DNA from: Lepus europaeus
Taxonomy: Eukaryota > Chordata > Mammalia > Lagomorpha > Leporidae
Direction: 5' to 3'
Assembly: GCF_033115175.1 (NCBI RefSeq)
Contig: NC_084831.1
Location: 10,636,540-10,700,539, forward strand
Length of the DNA stretch: 64,000 bases
Part shown: piece by piece, positions 10,276 to 20,532 of the stretch
Numbering within the stretch: the stretch's first letter is position 1
How the letters are laid out: every line of letters begins with the position of its first letter
Translations under genes and position numbers: made by a program
The notes under the pieces: generated by a model
What the model was told of the DNA's origin: nothing
Databases searched by the model: none
Seen by the model: the letters and a program-made list of their open reading frames with translations, nothing else

Positions 10276-10597
10276 GGGGTTGGCTCTGTGGCGCAGTGGG
10301 GTTAACACCCTGGCCTAAAGTGCCAGCTCCCATAGCCTGTTCTAGTCCCAGCTGCTCCTTTTCCAATCCAGCTCTCTGCTGTAGCCTGGGAAAACAGTGG
10401 AAGATGGCCCAAGTCCTTGGGCCCCTGCACCCACATGGGAGACCCAGAAGAGGCTCCTGGCTCCTGGCTTCCAGCTCCAGTTCCAGCTGTTGCGGCCATC
10501 TGGGGAGTGAGCTGGCGGATGGAAGACCTCTCTCTCTGTATGTACCTTACTCTGTAACTCTGTCTTTTAAATAAATAAAATAAATCTTTAAAAAAAA
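10276..10597 (+). mobile_element. CSINE in the LTR
   Basis: 'ggggttggctctgtggcgca' to 'aaataaataaaataaatctt'. TSD about aattgat on both sides. Confidence 0.9.
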
Positions 10598-10718
10598 ATT
10601 GATCATGAAGATTGGAACATTTATCTTTTAGTTTAACTCTATTAGTAACCACAAACACCCTGTTTAAACAAACCCATTCATTACACATGTCCTTTCCATA
10701 ACCCTTCACTATTTAGTT

Positions 10719-11054
10719 TTTTTTAAAAGATTTATTTATTTATTTGAAAGAGTTACATAGAGAGAGAGAGAGGAGAGGCAGAGAGAGGGAGAGAGGTCTT
10801 CCATCTGCTGGTTCACTCTCCAATTGGCTGCAACAGCTGGAGCTGTGCTGATCCAAAGCTAGGAGTCAGGAGTTTCTCCTGGGTCTCCCACGCGTGTGCA
10901 GGGGCCCAAGGACTTGGGCCATCTTCCACTGCTTTCCCAGGCCATAGCAGAGAATTGGATTGGAAGTGGAGCAGCCAGGTCTCAAACTGGCACCCATATG
11001 GGATGCCGGCACTTTAGGCCAGGGTGTTAACCCACTGCGCCACAGTGCCAGCCC
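10719..11054 (-). mobile_element. CSINE in the LTR
   Basis: Reverse copy flanked by tatttagtttt repeats (about 10710 and 11059). Ends 'cgccacagtgccagccccc'. Confidence 0.92.
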
Positions 11055-11616
11055 CCTATTATTTAGTTTTAGTAGCTCATTTAAGACTCACTGACTTCGG
11101 TAACTGCTTTATGTTCTTTCCACCAGGCCACACGTACTAAGGTATTTACCACTGTTTGTGTTTCTCAGCCACTCAAATTATTAACCCTTATTTACAAGTC
11201 CTAAATCCATGTCAGGACACGCTCTCAAGTGGATTATAGCAGGAAACTGAGGACCTTTCTCAAAGACCCTCTTATCCCTAACCTACATCAGGTCTAACTG
11301 CATACCATACACCTGACAGTGTAGAACCCCCTCTAGGCTTTTATTACAGATAACTGAAGCATCAGAGGGGTTGGATTACTCTAGGAGGATCCAGTCCATC
11401 CAACAGCTCAACCGTCACTGAGATCATTTTGAACAGAAGTTGTTTTTCACAGATTTCCAAGAATATAGCGATCATCAGTGAGACCACCAGGAAACTCTGG
11501 CTTTCTTGTATAGAATATAATTATCAATATAAAATAAAACCACCAAGAGGACCGCAGTGGAGACAGACCTCCTGCTGTGACCTTGTCAGACAGCCAAAGC
11601 TGTCTTGGCCTCTTCA

Positions 11617-11857
11617 GCTCTCCAAATGGCTGCAATGGCCAGAGCTGGGCCAAGCAGGAGCCAGGAACCAGGAGCTTCATCCAAATCTCCCACATGGGTG
11701 CAGGGGCCCAAGCACTTGAGCCATCTTCTGCTGCTTTCCCACACACATTAGCAGGGAACTGGATCTGAAGTAGAGCAGCCAGGACTTAAACCAGCGCCCA
11801 GAGGGGATGCCAGTGTTACGGGCAGTGGTTTAACACACTGTGCCACAACGCTGGCCC
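11617..11857 (-). mobile_element. CSINE, 5' part, continuation of 9131-9213
   Basis: Resumes at 'gctctccaaatggctgcaat' exactly where the left part stopped and ends 'gtgccacaacgctggccccc'. Confidence 0.85.
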
Positions 11858-11864
11858 CCAAAGT

Positions 11865-12700
11865 TATCTTTTTAACATACAGGCTATGTCATGTCACTTC
11901 TGTGCTCAAAACACTCTAATGGCTTCCCACTTCAGTCAGTAAGAGCCAGCATCATGGGCACTGGTTCTAGTCCTGGCTGCTCCTCTTCTGATCCAGCTCT
12001 CTGCTGTGGCCTGGGATAGCAGTGGAAGGTGGCCCTTGGTCCCCTGCACCCGCGTGGGAGACCCAGAAGAAGCTCCTGGCTCCTGGCTTTGGATCAGTGC
12101 AGCTCCGGCCGTTGCAGTCATCTGGGAAGTGAACCAGCGGGTGGAAGACCTCTCTCTGTCTCTCCCTCTCACTATATGTAACTCTACCTCTCAAATAAAT
12201 AAATAAATATCTTAAAAAAAAAAAAAAACAGCGTCTTTACAGTCCCCACACTGTCTGGCCTCACAGTTTGCTGTTTACCCTTCAGCTAATTTGCTGATCC
12301 TCAGGAACGCTTGCTCTTTGTGTTGCTTCTAGAACAGGGTACGAGGGCTTTCTCCTTTAGGTCTCTGTACCTGTTGGGACCTGTGCTGAGTATTCTCCCC
12401 AGATGTCCCCAGGATTTCCTTCATTTGTCTGCTCCAATGTCACCTTATAAAAGACCCCCTGTGTAAAGTGACAATCACTCCATGCCAGAGTCTCCCAACC
12501 CACCCCCAACACTCCTTTCCCACTGCTTGCTTTTTTCCCCTATATGTAACACTTAACCACAGTCTGACACATTTTACATGTTCTTTGTCTGCCACTCCTT
12601 GCTGGAATGTAAACTCCATGCCAGTAGGCACTTGTTGGCTGCTGCACCACCACTATCTAAAACAATGTCGGCCATGCAATAGACATTCATAATTGTTGAA
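11865..12700 (+). mobile_element. L2 LINE 3' end, interrupted
   Basis: 'tatgtcatgtcacttctgtg', 'cactctaatggcttcccact', then after a SINE 'cccacactgtctggcctcac' and 'ctggaatgtaaactccatgc', followed by a decayed end near 'atagacattcataattg'. These follow the order of the mammalian L2 3' consensus. It is an ancient relic, interrupted by the CSINE at 11942-12228. Confidence 0.8.
11942..12228 (+). mobile_element. CSINE, 5' truncated, inside L2
   Basis: Begins in the 'gagccagcatcatgggcact' region and ends with '(aaat)n ... cttaaaaaaaa'. The A-box end is missing. Confidence 0.88.
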
Positions 12701-12857
12701 GTCATGTGTTCATGCCCAGTGTGGTTTTATTGCTTATGATGAGTGGACCAAAGTTGGTTCAAGTGGCTAAAGGACTTGGAACATAGCCACAGTATTCATG
12801 ACTCAGCGTTGGCAGTGCCCACCTAGAACACTTGGCGTCTTAAAAGCTGGCTTTTTG

Positions 12858-13522
12858 TGGTTGGTGTCCCGGTGCAGTGTATTAAATTGTAGCTTGCAGG
12901 CCGGTGCTGCGGCTCACTAGGCTAATCCTCTGCTTGTGGCGCTGGCACACCGGGTTCTAGTCCCGGTCGGGGCGCCGGATTCTGTCCCGGTTGCCCCTCT
13001 TCCAGTCCAGCTCTCTGCTGTGGCCTGGGAAGGCAGTGGAGGATGGCCCAAGTGCTTGGGTCCTGCACCCCATGGGAGACCAGAAGGAAGCACCTGGCTC
13101 CTGGCTTCGGATTGGTGCAGCGTGCTGGTCGTAGCGGCCATTTGGGGGGTGAACCAACGGAAGGAAGACCTTTCTCCCTGTCTCTCTCTCTCTCACTGTC
13201 TAACTCTGCCTAGCCAAAAAAAAAAAAAAAAAAAAAACCTAGCTTGCAGTGCCGGCATCCCATATGAGTGCCTGTTCAAGTCCCATCTGCTCCACTTCTG
13301 ATCCAGCTCCCTGTAATGCGCCTGGGAAAGCAACAGAAAGATGTCTCAAATGCCTGGGACCCTGCCACTCTTGTGGGAGACCTGGATAGTTTTCTAGGCT
13401 CTTGGCTTTGGCCTGGCTCAGTCCAGCCATTGCAGCCATTTGGGGAGTGAACCACCAGATGGAATCTCTCTCTCTTTCTCTCTCTCTGTAACTCTGCCTC
13501 TCAAAGAAATAAATCCTAGAAT
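12858..13522 (+). mobile_element. CSINE split by a younger CSINE
   Basis: Outer copy: 'ttggtgtcccggtgcagtgt' up to 12899, then continues at 13240 ('tagcttgcagtgccggcatc') to 'aaagaaataaatcc'. The two halves join in register once the inner copy is removed. Confidence 0.85.
12900..13239 (+). mobile_element. CSINE, young, nested
   Basis: Perfect 10-bp TSD tagcttgcag (12890-12899, 13240-13249). A-box and B-box regions intact, 23-base A tail. Confidence 0.97.
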
Positions 13523-13546
13523 AGATCAATAAAAGAATAGATCAAC

Positions 13547-13842
13547 GGGTTGGTGTTGTGGCACAGTAGGTTAAGCTGCTGCTTGAGAGACCAGCATCCG
13601 GTATCAGCTGCTCCACTTCCCCTCCAGCTTCCAGCTAATGCGCCTGAGAAGGCAGTGGATGATCGCCCAGGAGCTCGGGCCCCTGCCACCTATGTGGAAG
13701 GACAGGAAGGAGTTCCAGGCTCCTGGCTTTAACCTTGCCTAGCTCTGGTTGTTGAAATCATTTAAGTCCAGATGGAAAATTTGTCTCTCTCTGTCTCTAT
13801 CTTTCAAATAAATAAAACGCATAATTTTTTTAAAAAAAAAAA
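13547..13842 (+). mobile_element. CSINE
   Basis: TSD agatcaac at 13539-13546 and 13843-13850. Confidence 0.93.
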
Positions 13843-13919
13843 AGATCAACAAAGCACTTTTCAGATGGCAAAAAGAGTAAGTGAAATCAACTTGTGTCAG
13901 TTCAAAAGGTTGTTGGGAG

Positions 13920-14248
13920 GGGCCGGTGCTGTGGTGTAGCGAGGAAGGCTGCCGTCTGCAGTGCTGGCATCCCATATGGGCTCTGGTTCGAGTCCCGGCT
14001 GCTCCTCTTCCAATCCAATTCTCTGCTATGGCCTGGGAAAGCAGTAGAAGATGGTCCAAGTCCTTGGGCCCCTGCACCTGCATGGGAGAACTGGAAGAAG
14101 CTCCTGGCACCTGGCTTCAGATCCATACAGCTCCAGCCATTGCAGCCAATTGGTGAGTGAATCAGCAGATGGAAGACCTCTCTTTCTCTGCCTCTCCTTC
14201 TCTCTGTGTGTAACACTTTTAGATAAATAAATCTTTAAAAAAAAAAAC
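13920..14248 (+). mobile_element. CSINE
   Basis: 'aggggccggtgctgtggtgt' to 'aaataaatctttaaaaaaaa'. Confidence 0.92.
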
Positions 14249-14286
14249 AAATAATATCTTTATACCTTTTTAAAATGCAGGTAACA

Positions 14287-14702
14287 TGTCCGGTGCCGTG
14301 GCTTAACAGGCTAATCCTCCGCCTTGCGGCGCCGGCACACAGAGTTCTAGTCCCGGTTGGGGCGCTGGATTCTATCCCGGTTGCCCCTCTTCCAGGCCAG
14401 CTCTCTGCTATGGCCCGGGAAGGCAGTGGAGGATGGCCCAAGTCCTGGGGCCCTGCACCCGCATGGGAGACCAGGAGAAGCACCTGGCTCCTGGCTTTGG
14501 ATCAGCGCGATGCGCCGGCTGCAGCGGCCATTGGAGGGTGAACCAATGGCAAAAAGGAAGACCTTTCTCTCTGTCTCTCTCTCTCACTATCCACTCTGCC
14601 TGTCAAAAAATAAATAAATAAAAATAAAAATAAATTTAAAAAAAGAGACACCTCTATGCATTGGAGGTAGAGCCCTTCTAAAAAAAAATAATAAAATAAA
14701 AT
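14287..14702 (+). mobile_element. CSINE with apparent 3' transduction
   Basis: A perfect 15-bp TSD (aaaatgcaggtaaca, 14272-14286 and 14703-14717) encloses a young CSINE (14287 to about 14644), then about 35 bp of non-SINE sequence (14645-14679) and a second A-rich tail (14680-14702). The extra segment lies inside the TSD and so came in with the element. Confidence 0.9.
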
Positions 14703-14717
14703 AAAATGCAGGTAACA

Positions 14718-14999
14718 GAACCTGCCTTGTGGTGCAATTGGTTAAGTCACCACCTGCTATGCTGGTATCCCATATTGGAGCACTGGTTTGGTTCTGGCCA
14801 CTCCACTTTGAATCTAGCACCCTGTTAATGTGCCTAGGAAGGCAGCAAACTGCCACCCATGTGGGAGACCTAGATGGAATTCCTGGCTTCAGCTTGGCTC
14901 AGCCTTGGCCATTGTGGCTATCTGGGGAGTGAAACAGCAGATGGAAGATCTATGTCCCTCTGTGTGTAACTGCCTTTCAAGTAAATTAAAAAAATTTTA
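14718..14999 (+). mobile_element. CSINE, diverged
   Basis: Plus copy 'ccttgtggtgcaattggtta' with an internal gap after 'aggaaggcagcaaac'. Confidence 0.8.
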
Positions 15000-15057
15000 A
15001 GGCTGGTAACCTCAGAGTGATCTTTTTGTTCAGCCATCATTAATACCTTAGTGTGTT

Positions 15058-15397
15058 GGGGACGGCGCTGTGGTGCAGCGGGTTAAAGCCCTGGACTGAA
15101 GGGCCGGCATCCCATATCGGCACCAGTTCAAGTCCTGGCTGCCCCTCTTCTGATCCAGCTCTCTGCTGTGGCCTGGGAAAGCAGTAGAAGATGGCCCAAG
15201 TCCCTGGGCCCCTGCACCCATGTGGGAGACCCAGAAGAAACACCTGGCTCCTGGCTTTGGATCGGCACAGCTCCAGCTGTTGTGGCCAACTGCGGTGTGA
15301 ACCAGTGGATGGAAGACCTCTCTCTCTCTCTCTCTCTACCTCTCTGTAACTCTTTCAAATAAATAAAATAAATCTTTAAAAAAAAAAAAAAAAAACT
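15058..15397 (+). mobile_element. CSINE, first of a tandem pair
   Basis: 'ggggacggcgctgtggtgca' to 'aaataaaataaatctttaaa'. It shares its outer TSD (ccttagtgtg at about 15047 and 15689) with the next copy. Confidence 0.92.
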
Positions 15398-15686
15398 GGG
15401 GCCGGCGCTATGGCTCATTTGGTTAATCCTCTGCCTGCAGCTCCGGCATCCCATGTGGGCGCTGGGTTCTAGTCCTGGTTGCTCCTCTTCCAGTCCAGCT
15501 CTCTGCCTGGGCCCTGCACCCACATGGGAGACCAGGAGGAGGCTCCTGGCTCCTGGCTTCGGATTGGCGCAGTGCCGGCCGTGGTGGCCATTTGGGGAGT
15601 GAGCCAACGGAGGGAAGACCTTTCTCTCTGTCTCTCTCTCTCACTATCTAAAAAAAAAATTTTTTTTAATTAAAAAAAAAAAAAAC
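15398..15686 (+). mobile_element. CSINE, second of a tandem pair
   Basis: Young copy lying directly in the A tail of the 15058 copy. It lacks its own TSD, as expected for insertion into poly(A). There is an internal deletion in the 'tggcctgggaaagcagtgga' block. Confidence 0.9.
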
Positions 15687-16327
15687 CCTTAGTGTGATTT
15701 AGTTCATATCCTTTCTTGAGAACAGGTTTAGAAAAGAAAGTGAAAAAAGTAGGAGCACCTGAGAGCTAATAGGAACACGTAGGGAGAAAGTGCAGGTGTG
15801 GATAAAGGGGCATGAAGATAAGCTTGCCAAGGACAAACCTTGGCTTGTTTTGTAGCTGGCCCCGGGGTGACTCTGATAATCAAAGTACATATTGATCTCT
15901 AGCTCCAACCTTTTGAGTAGGCAAATTTATGGCACCTGAAATTAGAGTTGAGCAAAGTCTGTAATTATCTGAAATGTTCTTGATAACTTGGTGAGTCCAG
16001 GTACATTGGAAATAAAGAGGTGTTGACTCAGAGTCTGGTGGGACTGAAGGCTCTCAGATCTCAGGGAAGGGAGCAGTGTCACACCACCAAGTGCACAGGA
16101 TCCTGGCCTACAAAATAGGGATTCTGGGTTAAAGTGAAATGAGTGAAACAAAGCACGGCCGGCTATCAGCAGAAGGGCTAGGCACAAAGTAGGTGAGGGG
16201 CTTCCTGAGCAACCTAAGCAGGAACTAACTGATAAGGGGAACCTTGAAGAACAGTATATACTTGCTTTTAAAAAAATAGTTCATAAAATGTAAAATATTT
16301 ATGGTATTTGGAGGGACTTAGGGTTTT
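15687..16327. other. SINE-free spacer
   Basis: About 640 bp with no SINE and no recognisable gene. Low-quality open frames only. Confidence 0.5.
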
Positions 16328-16610
16328 TTTGTATTTTTATTTAAAGATTTATGTTTTGAAAGGCAGAGTACTGAGAGGAAGATGCAGAGGGGAATTCCCA
16401 CCCACTGGTTCACTTAGCAGGTGGCTGCAACAGCCGGGGATGGGCCGGGCTGAAGTCAGGACCCTGGACTCCACCTGGGTCTCCCACATGGGTGAGAGGG
16501 ACCCACGCACTCGGGCCATCTTTCACTGCTTAACATACTAGCTGGCACCCAAATGGAATTCCATCGTCTCAGGGATCTACTTAATTCCCCGTGCCACAAC
16601 ACCAGACCGG
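16328..16610 (-). mobile_element. CSINE, old
   Basis: 'aaagatttatgttttgaaag', 'cccacccactggttcactta', end 'gtgccacaacaccag'. Confidence 0.75.
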
Positions 16611-16647
16611 GATTTATTTCTTACTGTGGGTGTCTTTGAAAATCAGT

Positions 16648-16746
16648 CCGGGACAGGCATTGTGGCACAGTGGGTTAGACACCATTTTGGGTGCTCTCAG
16701 CCCACATCCAAATGCTGGTTTGAGTTGCAGCTATTCCTTTTCTTTT
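16648..16746 (+). mobile_element. CSINE fragment, 5' end
   Basis: 'gggacaggcattgtggcaca' through 'ggtttgagttgcagctattc'; cut by the following copy. Confidence 0.75.
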
Positions 16747-16761
16747 TTTTTAAGATTTATT

Positions 16762-16971
16762 GGGGTCAGCGCTGTGGCACACAGGTTAAAGCCCCAGCCA
16801 GCAGCACTGGCATGCCATATAAGTGCCGATTCTGCTATGGCCTGGGAAAGCAGCAGACGATGGCCCAAGTCCTTGGCTCCTGCACTCAAGTGGGAGACCC
16901 AGAAGAAGCTCCTGGCTCTTGGATTCAGATTGGCCCAGCTCTGCTATTTGGGGAGTGAACCAGTAGATGGA

Positions 16972-17009
<38 letters not shown>

Positions 17010-17046
17010 CTCTCCATAACTCTGTCTTTCAAATAAATATTTTTAA
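16762..17046 (+). mobile_element. CSINE
   Basis: 'ggggtcagcgctgtggcaca' to 'caaataaatatttttaag', with a (CT)n tract at about 16975-17005. Confidence 0.88.
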
Positions 17047-17091
17047 GAAAACTGAGGAAACTCATTTAAAATATTAAAAATAAATAAAATT

Positions 17092-17220
17092 GTATTTATT
17101 TATTTATTTATTTGAAAGGCAGAGTTACAGAGAGAGAGAGAGAGAAATCTTCTATCCACTGGTTCAGTCCCCAGATGGCTGCAATGGCCAGAGCTGGGCC
17201 TATCTGAAGCCAGGAGCCAG
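17092..17220 (-). mobile_element. CSINE 3' half, left arm of an inverted pair
   Basis: 'tttatttgaaaggcagagtt' to 'ccaggagccaggagccagg'. It faces the 3' half at 17225, which lies on the other strand. Confidence 0.88.
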
Positions 17221-17224
17221 GAGC

Positions 17225-17345
17225 CAGGTCCAGCCCTGGCTGTTGTGGCCATCTGGGGAATGAACCAGTGGATGGAAGACCTCTTTCTCTGTCTCTCCCT
17301 CTCTGTGTAATTCTACCCTTCAAATAAACTAAATTGAATCTTAAG
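17225..17345 (+). mobile_element. CSINE 3' half, right arm of an inverted pair
   Basis: 'ccagccctggctgttgtggc' to 'caaataaactaaattgaatc'. Its reverse complement aligns with 17092-17220 along the whole length. Confidence 0.88.
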
Positions 17346-17559
17346 AAATAAATAAAATCTACCTGAGTAGATGCCTTTGCTAATCTGCTCTTTCTGGTAG
17401 AGAATAATTAGGCAAGAACCTAAAAGTATAGAAACTCGGCAGGCGGAGACTCTGTAGGGATGAACGTCGAGGCTTTGGAGCACAACAAAGTGATTCCACA
17501 TGGAGGATGTGGTCAGAGCATCTGTACTCTGCTTCAAGTTAGAAACAGATGCTTCACTG

Positions 17560-17700
17560 TTTGAAGAGTCTGCCACACACTAGCTGCGAGAACTTGGGCA
17601 AGTTAATGAAAGTCACCGTGCCTCAGTTTCCTTATCCACGATGTGGGAATGATGGTGCCTGTCTCTGAGGGCACTTAGAGGGCTAAGATGAGGGCTTACA
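17560..17700 (+). mobile_element. MIR relic
   Basis: 'acttgggcaagttaatgaaa' and 'gtgcctcagtttccttatcc' are MIR core/3' landmarks. Confidence 0.8.
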
Positions 17701-17714
17701 TGTATCTGTACAAA

Positions 17715-17925
17715 ACAGTGGTTAAGACACCGAGCTCCAGTCAGACAGCTTGGTTTAAATCCCGAAGCTGCCATCTGCTACTTGTGTTTCCTTGGGCAGG
17801 AGGTTGTCTTCTCTCTATCCCTCACGGAGATAATACCTGGGAGGATTTTTGTAAGGATCTAATGACTTGGCACACACAAAGTGCTTAGAAGAATGCCCGA
17901 TATAAAGTAAGCACTCAGGAAATGT
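17715..17925 (+). mobile_element. MIR relic
   Basis: 'aacagtggttaagacaccga' through 'agtgcttagaagaatgcccg' and 'aagtaagcactcagg' follow the MIR consensus end to end, directly after the previous MIR. Confidence 0.85.
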
Positions 17926-18213
17926 GGGCCTCACACCCAGAGGTGATCAATACATCGGACTCATTCTCCTGCTCTAGAGCAGGATTCCAGCTCCGAGACT
18001 TTCCTCCCAGCCACCACTCCACACCATCCTTCGACTTAACAGCTGGAAATCTCTTGAGCCATCTGCAGTTGCAAATAATGCAGGTGCAAAGTCCACCGTC
18101 TGAGCCAGATTCCAGCAGACCATTAACTGAGCCGAGTCCAGAAGGGGTTAGGCCTGAGAGGGAAGGAGCTGTAGGGACGGTGCTCAGGGCGGCTCTCTTA
18201 AGAGAGGCAGGAA
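17926..18213. other. Spacer, nothing recognised
   Basis: About 290 bp of moderate-GC sequence. Weak open frames on both strands overlap here but have no recognisable homology. Confidence 0.45.
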
Positions 18214-18544
18214 GGCCGGCGCCGCGGCTCACTAGGCTAATCCTCTGCCTGCAGCGCCGGCACCCCAGGTTCTAGTCCCGGTTGGGGCGCCGGATTCTGT
18301 CCCAGCTGCTCCTCTTCCAGTCCAGCTCTCTGCTGTGGCCTGGGAAGGCAGTGGAGGATGGCCCAAGTGCTTGGGTCCCTGCACTCACATGGGAGGAAGT
18401 ACCTGGCTCCTGGCTTCGGATCGGTGCAGCGCGCCCGCCACAGCGGCCATTTGGGGGTGAACCAATGGAAAAAGAAGACCTTTCTCTCTGTCTCTCTCTC
18501 TCTCACTGTCTAACTCTGCCTGTCAAAAACAAACAAACAAAAAA
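18214..18544 (+). mobile_element. CSINE, young
   Basis: 'ggccggcgccgcggctcact' start. TSD agagaggcagga about 18201 and 18545. Confidence 0.95.
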
Positions 18545-18557
18545 AGAGAGGCAGGAG

Positions 18558-18880
18558 AAGCTGGCACCGTGGCTCACTAGGTTAATCCTCCTCCTGCGGC
18601 ACCAGCATCCCATATGGGCACCGGTTCTAGTCCTGGCTGCTCCTCTTCCAGTCCAGCTCTCTGCTGTGGCCCGGGAAGGCAGTGGAGGATGGCCCAAGTC
18701 CTTGGGCGCCTGCACCGCATGGGAGACCAGGAAGAGGCACCTGGCTCCTGGCTTCAGATTGGCGCAGCTCCGGCCGTAGCAGCCTTTGGGGGGTGAATCA
18801 ACGGAAGGAAGACCTTTCTCTCTCTCTTTCTCTCACTGTCTAACTCTATCTGTCAAATAAATAATTTTTTAAAAAAAGAG
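18558..18880 (+). mobile_element. CSINE
   Basis: 'agctggcaccgtggctcact' to 'caaataaataattttttaaa'. Uses nearly the same purine-rich target as the previous copy. Confidence 0.93.
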
Positions 18881-18996
18881 AGAGAGGAAGGAGGGAAGGG
18901 TTTGGGGACTTTAGACCAGGAAGCCTCTGTCATGCAAGCTTGGTGGATCTTGGTGGAAAGAGGTGGTAAAATAGCTCCATTGCACTTTTCACCAAG

Positions 18997-19331
18997 AGGG
19001 CGCCAAAGGCGAAGCAGGAAGCTCCTGCTCATCCCAAAACTGACAATATCCTGGGGAAAGCACCCCCGGGAGAAACAAGCTAGAGCATTATGCTGTCATC
19101 AGTTCCCCCAACCACTGAGTCTGCCATAAAGAAGACAGATGACAACACCACACTCGTGTTCATCGTGGATGTCAAGGCCAACAAGCACCAGAGGAACAGG
19201 CTGTGAAGAAACTCTAGGACACTGACACGCCGAAGTCAACACCCTGATCAGGCCTGACGGAGAGAAGGCCTGTGTTCAGCCACTCCTGACTGTGATGCTT
19301 TGAATGTCGCCAACAAAACTGGGTCATCTAA
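18997..19331 (+). pseudogene. RPL23A: RPL23A processed pseudogene (large ribosomal subunit protein uL23)
   Basis: The region matches the RPL23A mRNA without introns. The start codon is AGG instead of ATG (18997). A short N-terminal coding stretch is followed by a large internal deletion (about 19030-19060), then the C-terminal half is recognisable: HYAVI-, ESAIKKT-, [15 protein letters not shown]-like codons, with frameshifts and a terminal TAA at 19329-19331. Typical RPL23A 3' UTR text (gagtccagctgg, then after a SINE ctaaatataaatg...catcataaaaaa) continues to about 19745, ending in the retrocopy A tail. It is not functional: start lost, internal deletion, frameshifts. Confidence 0.88.
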
Positions 19332-19350
19332 ACCGAGTCCAGCTGGATAC

Positions 19351-19697
19351 TTTTTTTTTTTTTTTTTTTTTGACAGGCAGAGTGGACAGTGTGAGAGAGA
19401 GACAGAGAGAAAGGTCTTCCTTTTGCCGTTGGTTCACCCTCCAATGGCCGCCGCAGCCGGCACACTGTGGCTGGTGCACCGCGCTGATCCGAAGCCAGGA
19501 GCCAGGTGCTTCTCCTGGTCTCCCATTGGGTGCAGGGCCCAAGCACTTGGGCCATCCTCCACTGCACTCCCGGGCCACAGCAGAGAGCTGGCCTGGAAGA
19601 GGGGCAACAAGGACAGAATCTGGCACCCCAACCAGGACTAGAACCCGGTGTGCCGGTGCCGCAGGCGGAGGATTAGCCTATTGAGCTGCGGCGCAGG
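19351..19697 (-). mobile_element. CSINE, young, in the pseudogene 3' UTR
   Basis: 12-bp TSD ccagctggatac (19339-19350) / ccagctggctac (19698-19709), both from RPL23A 3' UTR sequence. Confidence 0.97.
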
Positions 19698-19747
19698 CCA
19701 GCTGGCTACTTCTAAATATAAATGTTTTTTCATCATAAAAAAATTAG
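19698..19747 (+). pseudogene. RPL23A: RPL23A pseudogene 3' end and A tail
   Basis: Remaining 3' UTR of the retrocopy, displaced by the SINE. Ends in 'catcataaaaaaatt'. Confidence 0.8.
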
Positions 19748-19751
19748 CCCC

Positions 19752-20074
19752 TCCAGTGCTGTGGTGCAGCAGGTTAAAGCCCTGGCCTGCAGCACCGGCA
19801 TTCCACATGGGCGCAGGTTTGAATCCTGGCTGCTTCATTTCTGATCCAGCTCTCTGCTGTGGCCTGGGAAAGCAGTAGAGGATGGCCCAGGTCCTTGGGC
19901 CCCTGCACCCACATGGGAGACCCAGAAGAAGCTCCTGGGTCCTGGCATTGGATTGGTTCAACTCCAGCCTTTGCAGCTATTTGGAGAGTGAATCTGCAGA
20001 TGGAAGACCTCTCACTGTGTGTCTCTACCTCTCTCTCTAACTCTTCCAAATAAATAAAATCTTTTAAAAAAAAA
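19752..20074 (+). mobile_element. CSINE
   Basis: TSD tagcccct on both sides (about 19744 and 20077). Confidence 0.93.
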
Positions 20075-20269
20075 ATAGCCCCTATTGCAAGTATAAGGAC
20101 CTTGGGCCTGAGTCCTGGTTTCACATAGATGGAGTACATCTTGCTTACAGGGGTGTGTTGATTGTATATTGTTTCTTGGGTTTCCTGTCTCTTAACTGAC
20201 ATTCTCCAAGTCCAATCCATTATAAAATCCTGTTGACTTTTCAATTCTCTCTCTAGTGGGAGCATCTGG

Positions 20270-20532
20270 ACTAGGGGTTCCACTCTGGAGTGCCGGCGTT
20301 GGATGCCCAGTTCAGTTCCTGGCTCCAGCTTCCTGTTAACGTGGATCCTGGAGGCAGTGGTAATGGCTCGAGTAGTTGGGTCCCTGCCACCCAAGCAGGA
20401 GACCTGGATTGAGCTCCTGGTGCCCAGTCTCAGCCTGCACCATTACTGGCTGTTGCAGCCATTTGGAGAGTGAGCCAGTGAATGCTAGCTCTTCATATCT
20501 CTTTGCCTGCCTTTCAAATAAAAAAAAAAACA
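20270..20532 (+). mobile_element. CSINE, old
   Basis: 'gagtgccggcgttggatgcc' to 'caaataaaaaaaaaac'. The A-box region is degraded. Confidence 0.75.

Larger units (their letters stand above)
9214..11616 (-). mobile_element. Solo LTR, class II (ERVK-like), itself hit by four SINEs
   Basis: The insertion begins TG (9214) and ends CA (11616), and is flanked by a perfect 6-bp duplication GCTCTC (9208-9213 and 11617-11622). A 6-bp duplication is typical of class II endogenous retroviruses. On the minus strand a TATAAAAATAAAG block (complement of 9321-9332) gives TATA/poly(A) signals, followed by a pyrimidine-rich U5 ending in CCGGCA. With the four CSINEs inside it removed, about 1.1 kb remains, LTR-sized, and no gag/pol/env coding is recognised. 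It is therefore most likely a solo LTR left by recombination. The pieces are 9214-9507, 9854-9915, 10211-10275, 10598-10718 and 11055-11616. Confidence 0.7.

Noticed and set aside
9214-11616. Coding endogenous retrovirus
   Set aside because: Only LTR-type sequence is present after removing the SINEs; no gag, pol or env coding was recognised.
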